A program made the translations under genes and the position numbers. Shown in pieces: positions 34,301-46,384 of a stretch of DNA of 64,000 nucleotides. Origin of the DNA: Ampelocalamus luodianensis (lineage: Eukaryota; Streptophyta; Magnoliopsida; Poales; Poaceae); contig CM070619.1 of NCBI GenBank assembly GCA_036346255.1, forward strand, positions 27,596,342-27,660,341. The letters run 5' to 3'. Each line of letters opens with the position of its first letter. Position 1 is the stretch's first letter. The notes below the pieces were generated by a model that saw only the letters and a list, made by a program, of their open reading frames with translations, was not told the origin of the DNA and searched no databases.

Positions 34301-35455
34301 ACTTGCTCCACCGTACTGAGCATTTTGCGTGCTAACCACACTAGAGTATATGGGACCTCTCTTGACCTAGTACTTTGGCGTGTATTGGCTCCGGGTCGCA
34401 GGAGGTCGCAGGAGGGATGGAGGTGGGAGCATGGTAGTTGTCCGAAGAGCTTTATCCTGAGTGGGTAGTTGTCTTTTCGGCTTTACCATGTAAGCATATG
34501 GATTTCTATCCATACGAGCGGCTCGTAGTTAATACACAATATTGGAAAAAGTCTCATAGGACTTAGCCGTGCCAGCATACCTTTGGAAGTGTCTTTGGCT
34601 TAAAGGCGGTCTGAAGTGTGGGTACATTGGTACACCCCTGCAGGGTTAAAACTATTCGAATAGCCTCGTCCTAGGTTATGGACACGCTCGGATACGCCCC
34701 GTAAGAACTAGACTACAACCTTTTAAACTAAAACTTGATGGGTGGTACGAATCTGGGATTCGTGCTATGTTGTGGTGGCTATTGGGATAGTCACTTCCAG
34801 GTGGTTACTCGTATCTATCTTTATTTCGCTGTTATTTCAACATAAAAAAATGAATTGCAAACCTGCTTTCAAACTGTATTACATTATTTCAAATAAAGTT
34901 GGCTTTGTGCAAATGAAACATATGGCCTCCACCAGATAAGCCTGCATGTAGCATATGTATAGGTCTGCTAGTCCACACGTCGCCTTCTTGCAGTACAAAA
35001 ACAATTTTTGTACTCATCTGCTTTGCTTAATATTTTTGTTGCAGAGGAAGAAGGTGAGCCCCAACGGCCTCACTTTTGTGAGTTGTGCTGCCGTGGAGTG
35101 TGGGACGACTAGGCTTGGCGGTCCGGTCAGTTGCCTTGTGGGTTGAGGCACACTGGTTGGCTTTTGTTTACACCATCTTATGGCAATGTCGCTCATTGTT
35201 ATCTAGTTAGTTGCTTATATTTTGGCCAGTCGGCTCTGTGTTGTAATAATCTAGTTGTTGTACTGTTGCTTTCTGTTAAGTTGTGTCGCTTTGGACTCTA
35301 TGTTTAGAATGGAATTGATACATGCTTTTGTGAAGGGGTATGTATACTGCTTTCTGGGAAGTATACATATCTCGAGGCTGGGTTTATTTGATTTGTAATG
35401 CTAGGACCAATTGGATGGTTAAGTATTACAAGCCAAATAAACCGGGGTCCTCACA
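31325..35455 (+). mobile_element. Element C 3' LTR
   Basis: 4131 bp, starts TGTAACAGCCC and ends GGGGTCCTCACA. AT-rich parts match the 5' LTR almost base for base. The GC-rich part (32160-32950 against 23030-23800) differs by many small indels. The palindrome is at 34652-34663 and the 10-bp hairpin gatcatcgac/gtcgatgatc at 34112-34134. The hairpin before the last acceptor (34991-35015) has one mismatch. Confidence 0.94.
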
Positions 35456-35460
35456 GTGTG

Positions 35461-36379
35461 TCTCCGTGGGGAGCTCCTGTTCTGTTTACTAAGAAGAAGG
35501 ATGGTAGTTGGCGCATGTGTATCGATTACCGTACTCTCAACCAGCTGACCATCAAGAATAAATATCCTTTACCTCGCATTGAAGATTTATTTGATCAATT
35601 GAGAGGGGCAAAGGTATTTTCAAAGATAGACCTTCAGTCGGGTTATAATCAGATTCCTGTCCGAGAGGAGGATATTGAGAAAACGGCGTTCACTACAAGG
35701 TATGGGCACTTTGAATTTAAAGTTATGTCGTTTGGACTAACGAATGCCCCTGCTGCTTTCATGGAGACTATGAACAGGATGCTGCATAAGTATCTGGATG
35801 ATTTTGTCGTTGTCTTTATTGATGATATTTTGATTTATTCAAAGACTCAAGTTGATCATGAGCGTCATCTGAGGCTGGTGTTAGAGACGCTAAGAGAGAA
35901 TAGGTTCTATGCCAAGCTTAAGAAGTGTGAGTTCTGGATGTCTGAAGTGGGGTTCTTGGGGCATATTATCAATGATAAGGGAATATCAGTTGATCCCGGA
36001 AAAATCTCCACAGTGGTAGAATGGGGAAGGCCAACCAATGTCAAGGAAGTGAGAAGTTTCCTGGGTATGGCAGGCTATTATCGGCGTTTTGTACAGGATT
36101 TCTCCATCACTGCGAAGCCGTTATCCAGGCTAACTCATGAGGATGTGAAGTTTCGGTGGGATGATGATTGTGAACGCAGCTTTCAGACTTTGAAGGAAAG
36201 GTTGGTGACTGCTCCTGTCCTTACTATTCCAGAGCCCGGAAAGCGATTCACAGTTTACTCCGATGCGTCTCGAGTTGGATTGGGCTGTGTGCTCATGCAA
36301 GATGGTAAGGTTCTGGCCTACGCGTCTAGACAGTTGAAGAAACATGAGCAAAACTATCCAACCCAGTATTTAGAGTTGG
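35461..36379 (+). pseudogene. Element B RT and start of RNase H (after element C)
   Basis: Open for over 300 codons: SPWGAPVLFTKKKDGSWRM, MCIDYRTLNQ, KIDLQSGYNQ, MSFGLTNAP and palm motif VVVFIDDILIYS with both aspartates. RNase H begins with FTVYSDASRVGLGCVLMQ and AYASRQLKKHEQNYPTQ. It is cut in LELG, where the sequence fuses to the 3' LTR end. This is the best preserved part of B. It cannot be translated with the 5' half because C intervenes. Confidence 0.92.
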
Positions 36380-36388
36380 GGTGTTACA
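36370..36388 (+). mobile_element. Element B 3' LTR remnant (deletion junction)
   Basis: ttagagttggggtgttaca equals the last bases of B's 5' LTR (15625-15643) apart from the final base. Its first ten bases also fit the RNase H coding line. The TSD gatat follows. Hence RNase H, integrase and nearly the whole 3' LTR were lost by one deletion at a 10-bp microhomology. Confidence 0.88.
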
Positions 36389-38048
36389 GATATATGTCTC
36401 ACAATGGTTCCCAGAATCAGCGACCATTGCACATATATCCTTAAACAACATTGCATCATACACATACAAGTCATACATTTACATAATTAAACAGAAGTTT
36501 ACAACTCGGTTTAGTATTACAATATCAAGTAACTGGATCACTACAAAAGACTGACAGCGGAAGCAAAATAAAACAACAAAAGCCACCAATGGCCCCATCC
36601 ACCCGCAGACGATTGCGTGGAGGAAAGAAATAGCTTTACTCGTTAGCGTCACCCTGATCAGCGCTAACGGGTACTTCATATAAATAACCGTCCTCACCTG
36701 CAACAATAGGTTATAGCACCTTGAGTACGGAGGGTACTCAGCAAGACTTACACAAACTAATAAAAGAAAGTGTTTAATAGAACCTATTCCAAAGGATTTA
36801 GATCTGTACATGCATAATACAACAGGAAGGCATAATGGTTCAATTTTGCATAAAGCAATACATCCTAACCTACAATTGCTAGATTTTGATAAAGCAATTT
36901 AATAAATCCAACTTTGGGTAAAACAGTAAGTAAAAGAAATGTAACAAAATAAACAGTACAGTGCATGAATTCCCTCATGCTTAATCAAAACTCAAACCGC
37001 AGTTGAAAATAAAATTCTATACAGATGACATCAACTCAAGTTATCGTCCATGACCGTGGACACGGCTATTCGAATAGTTTAATACCCTGCAGGGGTGTAC
37101 AACTTTACCCACACGACTTAGTTAGCTCATAAGCCTCCGGAATATTAGCACACAACCTTTGGTATACCGGCCAGGTAAACTAAGATTTGGTATTTTTCAA
37201 CAAGTTGACACTATTGAGTTGGATACCCATGTGTGAACTGATCTCGCTTAAACAACGACTGATAGCATCTGCTTAACCGGGGCACACATGTTGCGTCAGG
37301 AATGCCGACCCAAACAAAAGAATTACAGGTTGTGTTCGCTACACATACTAGATTGCAATCGACATCTTTAAGGTACGTACATACGATGGAACACAAATAC
37401 GCCCTCACCCTTCTAAGAACATCTGATATTGATATAAAACTCACATGGCATAAAACGCAGCCCGAAGACCTAAGCATCTATGCCATACAAGATCAATACA
37501 CATATCCTTACTCCCCTGTTTCCAACTCAATGGCATTAACCCTTTACTTAACCAAACAGCGCCCATACACCGCGTGTGGAAGTAGGTGGGGGACTTGAAT
37601 TGAATAATCAGAGTTCAGTCCTTAATTGGTCCAGACAAGTCCACCACAATTCCCAATCTCGTGCACGAAGGCACCACCACTAGCTTCCTCTTGTCCAGAC
37701 CAATTGAAGCTCAAAATTCAAATCTGATTTAAAGAAACTGGACAAAGAGTTAAAGTGACTGAAATTTATTTGTTGTTCCCATGTTTGACAAGAGAATCTT
37801 GCCAAACTCTAAATTTCTGATCGCTTGGCTAAGCAAATTACGAAACTAAATCTGTAGTATACTGAAGACTACTCTAAGTTTAAGTGTATGGTTAGAATGA
37901 AGGTAATCCACAATGTTAGGTCATAACTACTCACCGACATATCACAATTGTATTTTGAGAAAATTAGCATGCAACGCTTATCACATGCATTTGGAAAATC
38001 TATTGTATAAAAACTTTGGGATCAACATGGTGCAAAGAGGATGCTTGC

Positions 38049-38105
38049 CTTGATAATAATATACTTCTTGTGCAGGCTCTGGTTGCTCAGAATTAGAATC
38101 AAACA
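38049..38105 (-). other. Putative 57-nt mini-exon in D LTR
   Basis: Minus strand: acceptor ggtttttctgaag, then 57 nt open in a frame rich in S, E, P, Q and Y, then donor TCAAG|GCAAGC. The next acceptor tattgttgcag ends at 36698, leaving a 1351-nt putative intron. The exon after it stays open for about 20 codons before TAA. Confidence 0.48.
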
Positions 38106-38980
38106 CTTCAGAAAAACCAGATTCCAAAAAGAGACAATAAACTCCAATGAATATGAAAACTGACAGCAAGTAAAAATGAACAGAAGATGTTTGATCAAGA
38201 GGGTAATGTATAATTAACAATATGCTTAAGTTATACCTACCCTAATAAAGATAATAACCCACATTATCATCTACTGCCTTTAAATGGCAGAAACTAGAGT
38301 TTCGGTCAAAATCACAGTTTTTAGATCTTGAAAAGAATGAAAAACAGGGCAGACTGCAGATTTCGGGTTAATTGAAAATAGAATAAGTAAAAGATCTTAA
38401 ATTGAAGCTTAGACTGATCTTTAGGGTAAATAATACCCCAGACTAACCTTAAGCTAACCCTAATCGGTCAAGTTACAGAAACTGTCAAAATTTCAAAAGT
38501 TGTCGGTTTAGCTGACAATAGATGACAACAAGAATCAAAAGAACACTGATTATGCTATTAGGGTTCAATTGAGACCTAACCAGGATGATAAGTTGACAGG
38601 AGAAACCCTAGAACTAGAAAACGATATGAAAGACCGAAAAGTTATAAAAACAACTTTTCAGTTTAAAGAAGGTTGGAGCTACTTATGTACAAGTGAAAGA
38701 TTTATGTGAGCTACAGAGGTCCTTAGTGTACTTAAGATGACAAGAACTAAGGCCTTAGCTTACCAGGATATGAGAAACACCGAAGGTTCTGAAAATCGGC
38801 TCTGATCAACAGAGAGAAAACCTCCGGTTTCAACCTACAAAAGATACTAAGCTCATATCACAAAGTGAAACAAGCATCTAGAATGGATAAGCAAAGGGTA
38901 GGAGCAAGAAACTCCACTGGAACAGCAATGGAAGATGATAAGCTCCTTTGGTCAACAATGGCAGAAGCCAAAAAGCTAGG

Positions 38981-38993
38981 GTATATATATATG
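38981..38993 (-). promoter_or_regulatory. Candidate TATA box of D LTR
   Basis: Minus-strand catatatatatac lies between the U3 motif arrays (39215-39700) and the donor-like site at 38763. Transcription from it would run leftward. Confidence 0.5.
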
Positions 38994-39889
38994 GAGATTG
39001 AGCTACAGGGCAAAGGAGAAGTGTCTAGAGCTGATGAGGTGTCCAATTAGGGCTAAATATCCAAATAATATTTGCATTATCTTTGGATAACGCCTCTACT
39101 CCGGTCACAAAGCCGGCGACGGCACAGAGGCAAGAAGGAAGAAATACAACTACCTGACATACGGACCCCACTGGCAGCCGCAGTCGCGCGCACCTCCTAA
39201 AACGCGAAAGAACATCGACCGTCCGATTAGAAATGGGCGGCTACGAGGAATAGAGGGGTTAAAAGAATTTAATCGATATCGATTAATATGGGCCGTGCGA
39301 TCTCAAATGGATAATTGAGATTTAATGGAGCCCTACGGGAGTCCGGAGGTTAGATTCAAAAAGGAGCGTTGGATTAGAATCCAACGATCGATCTAAAAGA
39401 ATACACGTCACTTTAAAAGGGGATGACGTGGTACCGTCAGATTGGTTTTCTACGGTCTAGATTGAAGAAAGAACCGGAGTGGTCCGAATGTCATCTCGAT
39501 AGTGACCCTACAATTAAAATCCAACGGTCCAATAAAACGGAGCCCTAAACGTACGCGGTCAAAAAGGGGCACCGTAGGATTGGAATCCGACGGCCAAAGA
39601 TGATTGCGCGCCTTTAAGTTCAAAACAAAAAGGGCGTCGCGGTTGGATCTAAAATTGACGGTGAAGATCAAGAGGGGATCCGGAGTGGTCCGATTGTTAT
39701 CGCGCCTCTCAGTCGCTCGATCAAGATACAAGGGTGGAGATTTCTTTGCATACGTGGACAGCCCACGCGGCGTCGCAACCCCGCCCGTTCGATTGGAGAT
39801 CAACGGCTCGCGTCACGTGAAGGATTGGGCTCGCGCCCGAGCGTGACTGAGCCGGACCAAATGCACCGGTTGGACCCAACCTCATGGGG

Positions 39890-41652
39890 TGTAATACTCC
39901 GGAAGTGTGAGAAGTGAAGAATCGGATTAATAAAAATTAATCGGTAGAGAATTATTATTCGGGGAAGAGAAATTTATTGAATTTTCAAGTGCAATATAGT
40001 TTAGAGAGGGATTTCTCTTAACAGAAAGTATCCATCGCTGATTATGTAATATCTGTTTAACATTAGAGAATTAATTGAAATGAGAAAGGTATTTAACAGG
40101 AATTAAACAGAGAAATCAGTTTTTTAGAGGAGATTTAATCTTGGGCTTTAGGCCCACGTTGTTTGGCCCAAGTGGGAAGTTGGTTTAAGAAGGGGCCAAC
40201 CAAACGGTTTAACCCGTTTTTCTTACTAGTTGCACTATGCATGATTGACGTAATGTTAAATGATATGCCATGGTTACATGTTTTCCAAGTAAAAATGTGG
40301 TAGCAAGATATTAATCAATTGCTATGTTTGGATGAGTTTGGGTAGTATCGTGGTAATTCGCTTAATGAGCCAAATGCGGAATATGAAAATAAACTCAAGG
40401 TGGACATGTTGTTAATTCCTTGTGGTTATTTTCATGATGATCATGTGGTGGTCTATGTGATAGAGTTCCATCTATATCGATTGATTTTGATCTTGGTGAA
40501 TCGTGTGGGTTATGTGGTAATGGTCTTATGACACGATGGTATTGTGCTTAATGAGACACATGTGGATTATGAGAAAATATTCATGATGAGTATGTTGTTG
40601 ACCTTCGTGGTTAAATTCTTGTGGTTTATGATTATCATATCATTCATGACATATCATGAAATTTGCATTGTGGATGTCGCCGCTTATAGCCGCGATCAGA
40701 TCGTGCACAACATCGTGCATTGTCAGAAAGACGATGCATACCTTTACCTTGTTGGGTAAAGGTGCGATGGAGCATAGCATACATATGCATTACATTGTGG
40801 AAAGATCATTTGCATACTTGTGCAAGATATTGAGGTGAAGTTATTTTTGCAAACAAACGCAACTTCACGGTTGCAATGTGGAAATTGACTCATGAGAGTC
40901 TCTTGTGGTATGAGTAATGTGGTTGTGGTTGTGGAATGGGGTTCACCCTTGTGGTATGGTAGAGGTTGTGGTTGTGGCATGAGATTCTTCTCTCTTGTGG
41001 TAATTGTGGATAGCAGATTGTGGATGCGAGAAATAGTAAAGTTATGAGGTAAAACACGCTAATACTTTATTGTCATTGGTAGTGGTAGTGGTGATTAACA
41101 TGGAGCAGTTGATCAAGATTCAATTGTTAATATTTTACTATCATTGGTAGTAAATATGGTTGAGGCTATAATTGTGATCATTATGGGTGTGGATATTTGG
41201 ATACTTTAATGATGTTGTATGTTTGTTTGTAGTCTGAATAGCCGGGTAAACAGTTTGCTTGCTGAGATTTTTATCTCACCCTTGTTTCCTTTCCCCCCTA
41301 CAGGTGATTGTTGAGCATTCATGGGATGGGTAGAGCGGCACCACAATAATGCACATGGTTCATCAACTCATGTTGTAATAAAGTCGATGAAATTCTAGCC
41401 AAATGCTTAACTATTTGAGGAGGATTATGTTATTTAATAAGGATGGACTTGTGAACCATTCTTTGATTAATCTGCTAGAGGTTGTTTAATTATTGAACTT
41501 GTTACCGTTATCTTTATTCCCTTAGATGTTTATGCTTCCGCTTAATGTTTTTTTGTCTAAAGATGTTGCCGAATTAATTATCTTGAAATTATTGGCTAGC
41601 TGTAGAGTGGTTTAGTAGCATTCCAGGGTAATGTGGGTCCTGGGGTGTTACA
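39890..41652 (+). mobile_element. Element E 5' LTR (1.76 kb, internally deleted)
   Basis: TGTAATACTCC…GGGGTGTTACA. Relative to LTR2 it lacks about 1.04 kb (equivalent of 45370-46408), joining at 40200-40208. The missing part includes the donor-like CAAGG|GTAACG and the 60-nt mini-exon. The downstream acceptor cccctacag (ends 41303) and the tgagat/atctca hairpin before it (41263-41278) remain. Confidence 0.9.
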
Positions 41653-41654
41653 GT

Positions 41655-41666
41655 TGGTATCAGAGC
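41655..41666 (+). other. Primer-binding site of element E
   Basis: TGGTATCAGAGC, two bases after LTR1, followed by gggc as in element B. It fits initiator Met-tRNA. Confidence 0.93.
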
Positions 41667-44473
41667 GGGCTTTAGGTCTGTGGTAATTAAAAATATTAAA
41701 TTGACACACAGTGCAGTAGGATGGGATGGGACAAGCATTGCATTCAAGCTTTGACATGTTATATTGATGATTCATGCTTGGAGATAATCTTGTATGTTTA
41801 TGATTTGTTTATATGATCGCTTTGAGTGAGGATAGTCAATGATATGAGGTAGGAATTGCGTTGTTGCCTTGGGCATTGCCGCTTATACCTCGTTCGTAGT
41901 ATGGGATTTTGATGCGATTACCTCGGGTAACTTAGTTGCGGATGTCTTGGGTAAGTTTCTTAGAAAAGTGTTATCCTCCTTGAATTGATGTTGGCGATTC
42001 TTGGCCTATTACGATTAATGATTTTCTCTCGGGTTATTGCTTATTGCGGTTGTTGGTTGTCATTAGGCCTCTAATTGTTCTTGAGGCCAAGTATTGTTTC
42101 TTTCGATTGATGGGTTGTTTGACCGCTCGTGAGCGGTGCTTTTGGAGAGACTAGTATTTTCCGTGTTGTTCCATCTTTCTTCTTGGAAAACATGACTCTT
42201 GTATTTCGTTTGATTTTTTTAGAGAATCAAAGCTTTATGTGGGAAGTTCATTAACTTGTGGAAGCATTGACTCTATGCATTTCTTCTGAGTTATTTCGAC
42301 TTTTGAAGTTTGATTTCTCTCTAGAAGGGAGTGTTAAAACCCCTTTGTGATGTTTTGTTGTGTTTAAGTAGTAGGTGGAAATTATGTAAATAATTGATAG
42401 ATTGTGAATTATCAAGTTGAAAAGTTAGTGTGGTACATCATTAAGTTCTACTAACATCTTTAGAAGTGAAGTCGATCAATATGATGTTGTCCTGTGGTAG
42501 TTTGTTGAAGATCTGTGACTAAGAAATTTAGCGATACATGTGTAGAACTCATGCATTTATCAAGGAATATGAAAAACAATTGTTTTGATTATTGTAGTTG
42601 TTTAATTTTCCCAACTTGTTGGATATATTGGATTGATTGATCTTAAGTAATTAATCGACCATTCGGGATGGTCAAGTAAGGAGGTGTTGGAATATTGCCT
42701 TAATAAGATTAACCTTTTATATGTCCTCTCTTTACATACTTGATGAGCATGTACAATGTTAAATTTATGTAACTTTTACCATGCTAAATTGTTGAAATAT
42801 GTATAAAGAAATGGATACAGTGATGTATTGACTTTTAGAATCTTGTCTCATAAAGTGGTATTATTGATGTTTAAAGTTATTTTATTTTTTTAATATCTTA
42901 ACATAAGGTGGAGTATCGAATCAGTGCTCTTTATTGTCTTTGGGATTGCAAAATTAGAGATAGGATCATTAATGCTATCTTGATGAAAAATTAATAGTCA
43001 ATTATTGACAAAGAATGGTTAGAGTGTAATTACCTTTTGCTAAACTAGAGTTGAGCATCGATTGAGATAAATGTATGGAATCTAATAAGAGATTCATACT
43101 AGCATGTTTTGTGAAGTTGTTATGTTCTAATATCATCTTGTTAAAGAGTTTGTTTTAATATGATGGCTTATGCACTAGGTTTAACTAGATCAAGTAGTTG
43201 GAATCTTATTTGGATAATAAGAGCATGATGAAGTGATTTATGGTGTTCCTTTTGGAAAAGTATGAAGGAGTGGGATGATATGTTGATTTTTTTTGCAAAG
43301 AATGTTTTATCTTGTTGTGAATACAATCGATAGCATGTAGTTGTGATTATTGTGTTGAATGTTTTAAAAATAAAATAAAGGAATTTGTTAATTCCATAAT
43401 ACTAATTGCATTGAAGGGTGTGAGATTTACGGTTGGAACCTTTTGTACCTTATGACTTGTGTGATAGCCGAGGTTGCTTTGAGTAAAGTGACATGTTGAA
43501 TGATCTTTTTGGTTTTTATCTGAATCTCGTGTTGTGGTCTTCAAGCATCCTTTGTTGGAAATGGCGGGATGTTTTAATCAAAGAAAATTGCTTCTTATTG
43601 AAAGGAAAAGTTGTACTAGAAGTATTTGAGGTACAGATTGATCTTATCTTGTGTTTTCCAACCTCATTGCTATTTTTTTCTTTTGGTCTTTTGGCTCTGT
43701 GATGATGACCATTTTTCGTATCTTTGGAATTTATTTCTTCTTACCTCTTCTTCTAAGAACATGGTAATTATTGTGGGTTGCTGAAGCCTTTTGTTGGTCG
43801 TGGTTTTGGGTTAGAGTATGATTTGCGGGGCCAGAGAGTCTATCTACAATGGTGTAGATGATGTACTCAATTGAGCTAATTGTTGAGGTGGCCAACTTGA
43901 GATAAATGAGTTGGTGTGTTGGGTAATGATTTGAAAATCCTTGGTTCAAGGAAGTTAAATTATTAAAAGAAATGAATTGGGAAATTATTGTTATGTCAAG
44001 TAGTGCGAAGCTCTCTTGATTCTTGTTTTTTTGTGTGTTTTGGCGAGACCATTTGCAAATTGAGTTGACGTATGTTGAGGCGTAGTCTTTTCCAGTTAGG
44101 AAAAGAAATTGATTGTTTTGGTTTGTCGAGTGATTTTTTTCACTCTTAGCTTATGTGGTGTGGTTCTCCAATTGTCTACTTGTGAGTAGAAATATTTTGT
44201 GGTGAATCCTTTGATTTGGATCGTGGTCCTTTGAAGGAAAGCTGGTTGCTAGTGTGATGCTTGAGAGTTCTTTACTCTTCATTTCTTCGGGTTACTGTTT
44301 GCAAAAGATACCGTTGTGCTTCTAGTAGAATGATGTGAGTGGAATTTGTGATCAAATTCTTGACAATGGGTATAGTGTGTTATCCCGAGTTTATTTAATA
44401 AGAGAAGAGTGTTTTAAGAAAGAGGATGGTTTGAGAAGGTGGTCTTAATAGTTATTATGGAAATTTTGCCAAA
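41667..44473 (+). other. Element E internal non-coding region
   Basis: 2.8 kb, AT- and TTG-rich, with stops in all frames. I recognise no gag, protease or RT motif. This sequence appears only once in the window. It could be long-decayed coding sequence or a filler unrelated to gag-pol. Confidence 0.7.
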
Positions 44474-45047
44474 ATGGCGGGACACATTGGTGCTCAGGCC
44501 GACAAAAGAATTATGCGGATGTTCGCGCGAGAATTGGAGTTTGCGGTGGGAAGCCTTGTGCTCCTTTGGGTGTCTCCAACCAAGGGTATTGTTCATTTTG
44601 GTACCACCGGGAAGCTTAGCCCGCGGTACATCGGTACTTTTCCAGTGGTTGCTCGGGTGGGTAGTTTGGCTTATCGTTTGGAGTTGCCAAACTCTTTGAG
44701 TGGTGTGCACAATGTTTTCCATGTGTCTATCTTGAGAAATACTTGCGGGATCCGAACACAAGCTTGACTGAAAGCAGTCACGATGGAGCAGATCTCACCG
44801 TGGAGCGTCGGCAGTTCGTATCTTGGATACGTCGAGAGCGGTCTTGAGGAATAAGACCATCAAGTATGTGAAGGTCCTTTGGGCGAATCGATCGGAGAGA
44901 GAGGCTACGTGGGAGTGGAGGATCTTTTGCGAAAGAAGTACCCCGAGCTCTTCGAGGCTGGTGAGTACACCTAGTTTGGGTTGCTGTTTGCTTGTTGTTC
45001 TTTTCTTTGTGGTCTGTAGAGTTGGATTCGAGGGCGAATCCTTTTAA
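44474..45047 (+). pseudogene. Element E integrase C-terminus/chromodomain remnant
   Basis: The only recognisable coding relic in E. LVLLWVSPTKGIVHFG and LSPRYIGTFPVVARVG form a GPY/F-type region, followed by VHNVFHVSILR. After frame changes near 44765 and 44920 a chromodomain-like piece (IKYVKVLWANRSEREATWE) is visible. Wording differs from A, C and D, so the parent belonged to another chromovirus family, perhaps that of B, whose integrase is deleted. It lies directly before the polypurine tract. Confidence 0.85.
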
Positions 45048-45058
45048 GGTGGGAAGAA
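45046..45058 (+). other. Polypurine tract of element E
   Basis: aaggtgggaagaa directly precedes TGTAATACTCC of LTR2. Confidence 0.8.
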
Positions 45059-46324
45059 TGTAATACTCCGGAAGTGTGAGAAGTGAAGAATCGGATTAAT
45101 AAAAATTAATCGGTAGAGAATTATTATTCGGGGAAGAGAAATTTATTGAATTTTCAAGTGCAATATAGTTTAGAGAGGATTTCTCTTAACAGAAAGTATC
45201 CATCGTTGATTATGTAATATCCTGTTTAACATTAGAGAATTAATTGAAATGAGAAAGGTATTTAACAGAATTAAGCAGAGAAATCAGTTTTTAGAGGAGA
45301 TTTAATCTTGGGCTTTGCCCACGTTGTTTGGCCCAAGTGGGAAGTTGGTTTAAGAAGGGCCAAGCAAACCCTAGGTCTTTTTACTGTAGCACGCAGCTAC
45401 AGTACCCGCCCCCTGTAGCAACCCTCCTCCCTTTGCTGCCACGCCCTCCATGTCGCCCCTTTGCTGCTCCTTGCTACTGGTCTTGGGAGGAAGAAGAAGG
45501 GAGAGAAAGGAGGAGAAGAAGGATCTTCTTCATGGATTCAACCAGCGTTTCCCAAGGTTCTACAAGGGTAACGAGAGGCATTCTTTGCTGTCTAAGTTGT
45601 ATTAGATGCGAATTCGATTGGTTTGATTGGATTGAATTGCTGCCGCTACAAATTCAATTCTGTCCAGTTTCTTGCGCGGCTTGTCTCGTGTGTTTAGAGG
45701 CAGAATTAGGGATTTTGATCTCCTAGAGTTATTTATATAATGTTCTTAGCTTTCGGTGGCGCGAAGATCACTCGATTCGAGGTCTGAGTCAAAAGTTATG
45801 ATCATTTTATTATCTGCTGCCAGAAATCTGACGAGAATAATCTGTCTGGTTATTTCTTAAAATATGAAAGGGAATTTGGTAGAATCTGAAAGTTCACCCA
45901 ACTAGGTTATTGTAGGTAATTCGATAACCTTTTCAGATTGATAAAGAACGATCAATTTGGAGTTACCTATTAAAAGTTATGGTCATTTTAGTTTTGCTAT
46001 TCGATTGTGTAGGCAGTTTCTGTACTGAAAGTTCAGACAATGGTTAGCCTAATATTATGGCCGAATTGGTTTATCGTGTCAACTAGAGTATTGTAGATTA
46101 TTCAGTTAAGAATCTACAGAAATTGGGTTTACCTCATTTTGACTTCCAGTTCATGAGTTATGTCATTTACCGTGCTGCTGTCCAGAATCAGTATATGGCA
46201 GGAAAGCGTTGTTTTCGGTTTCAGCTTTGTAAACTCGTTTTGAGTCGTCAAGTAAGCGTTGTAGAATGCCAATTAGTAGCGCTGAGTTTATTATGTCTTA
46301 ATTGAAATTATTTTACCTGTTTAG

Positions 46325-46384
46325 GAGGTGAAGCCTCAGGTTTAGGAGTATCGACTTTGCCGCTAACGCGTCGCATCGTGGAAG
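46325..46384 (+). other. Putative 60-nt mini-exon in E LTR2
   Basis: Acceptor ttttacctgtttag ends at 46324 and donor GAAG|GCAAGT begins at 46385. Same length (60 nt) as in B although the sequence is very different. LTR1 of the same element has lost this segment. Confidence 0.48.

Larger units (their letters stand above)
22188..35455 (+). mobile_element. Element C: complete Ty3/gypsy retrotransposon (13.27 kb)
   Basis: It has two LTRs of 4090 and 4131 bp, a primer site, gag-protease-RT-RNase H-integrase-chromodomain order and a polypurine tract, with TSD gtgtg at 22183-22187 and 35456-35460. It lies inside B's RT. The proteins are close to those of element A. The coding region is riddled with small indels, so it is not autonomous as written. 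The LTR start of the 5' copy is TCTAACAG instead of TGTAACAG. Confidence 0.95.
13312..36388 (+). mobile_element. Element B: Ty3/gypsy, internally deleted, hosting SL2 and element C
   Basis: Bounded by TSD gatat (13307-13311 and 36389-36393). It has a 2.33-kb 5' LTR, a primer site, gag, protease and RT, then ends abruptly inside RNase H. There the coding sequence fuses to the last 18 bp of the 3' LTR through the shared word ttagagttgg. Removing SL2 (4.34 kb) and C (13.27 kb) leaves about 5.5 kb. Its LTR resembles that of E (TGTAATAyyCC…GGTGTTACA), while its proteins differ from A, C and D. Confidence 0.9.
36394..39889 (-). mobile_element. Element D, 3' LTR fragment 2
   Basis: 3.5 kb of minus-strand LTR between the insertions of B and E. 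It carries a hairpin cgttagcg/cgctaacg (36641-36669), the hairpin tgagtac/gtactca (36722-36740), the palindrome (37066-37077) and a 57-nt putative mini-exon (38049-38105). Donor-like CCTG|GTAAGC lies at 38763 and a TATA run at 38981-38993. U3 motif arrays fill 39215-39700. No coding gene is seen. Confidence 0.88.

Noticed and set aside
41667..44473. Possible captured host gene in E
   Set aside because: No long ORF, no exon-like open blocks and no recognisable protein motif; left as non-coding filler.
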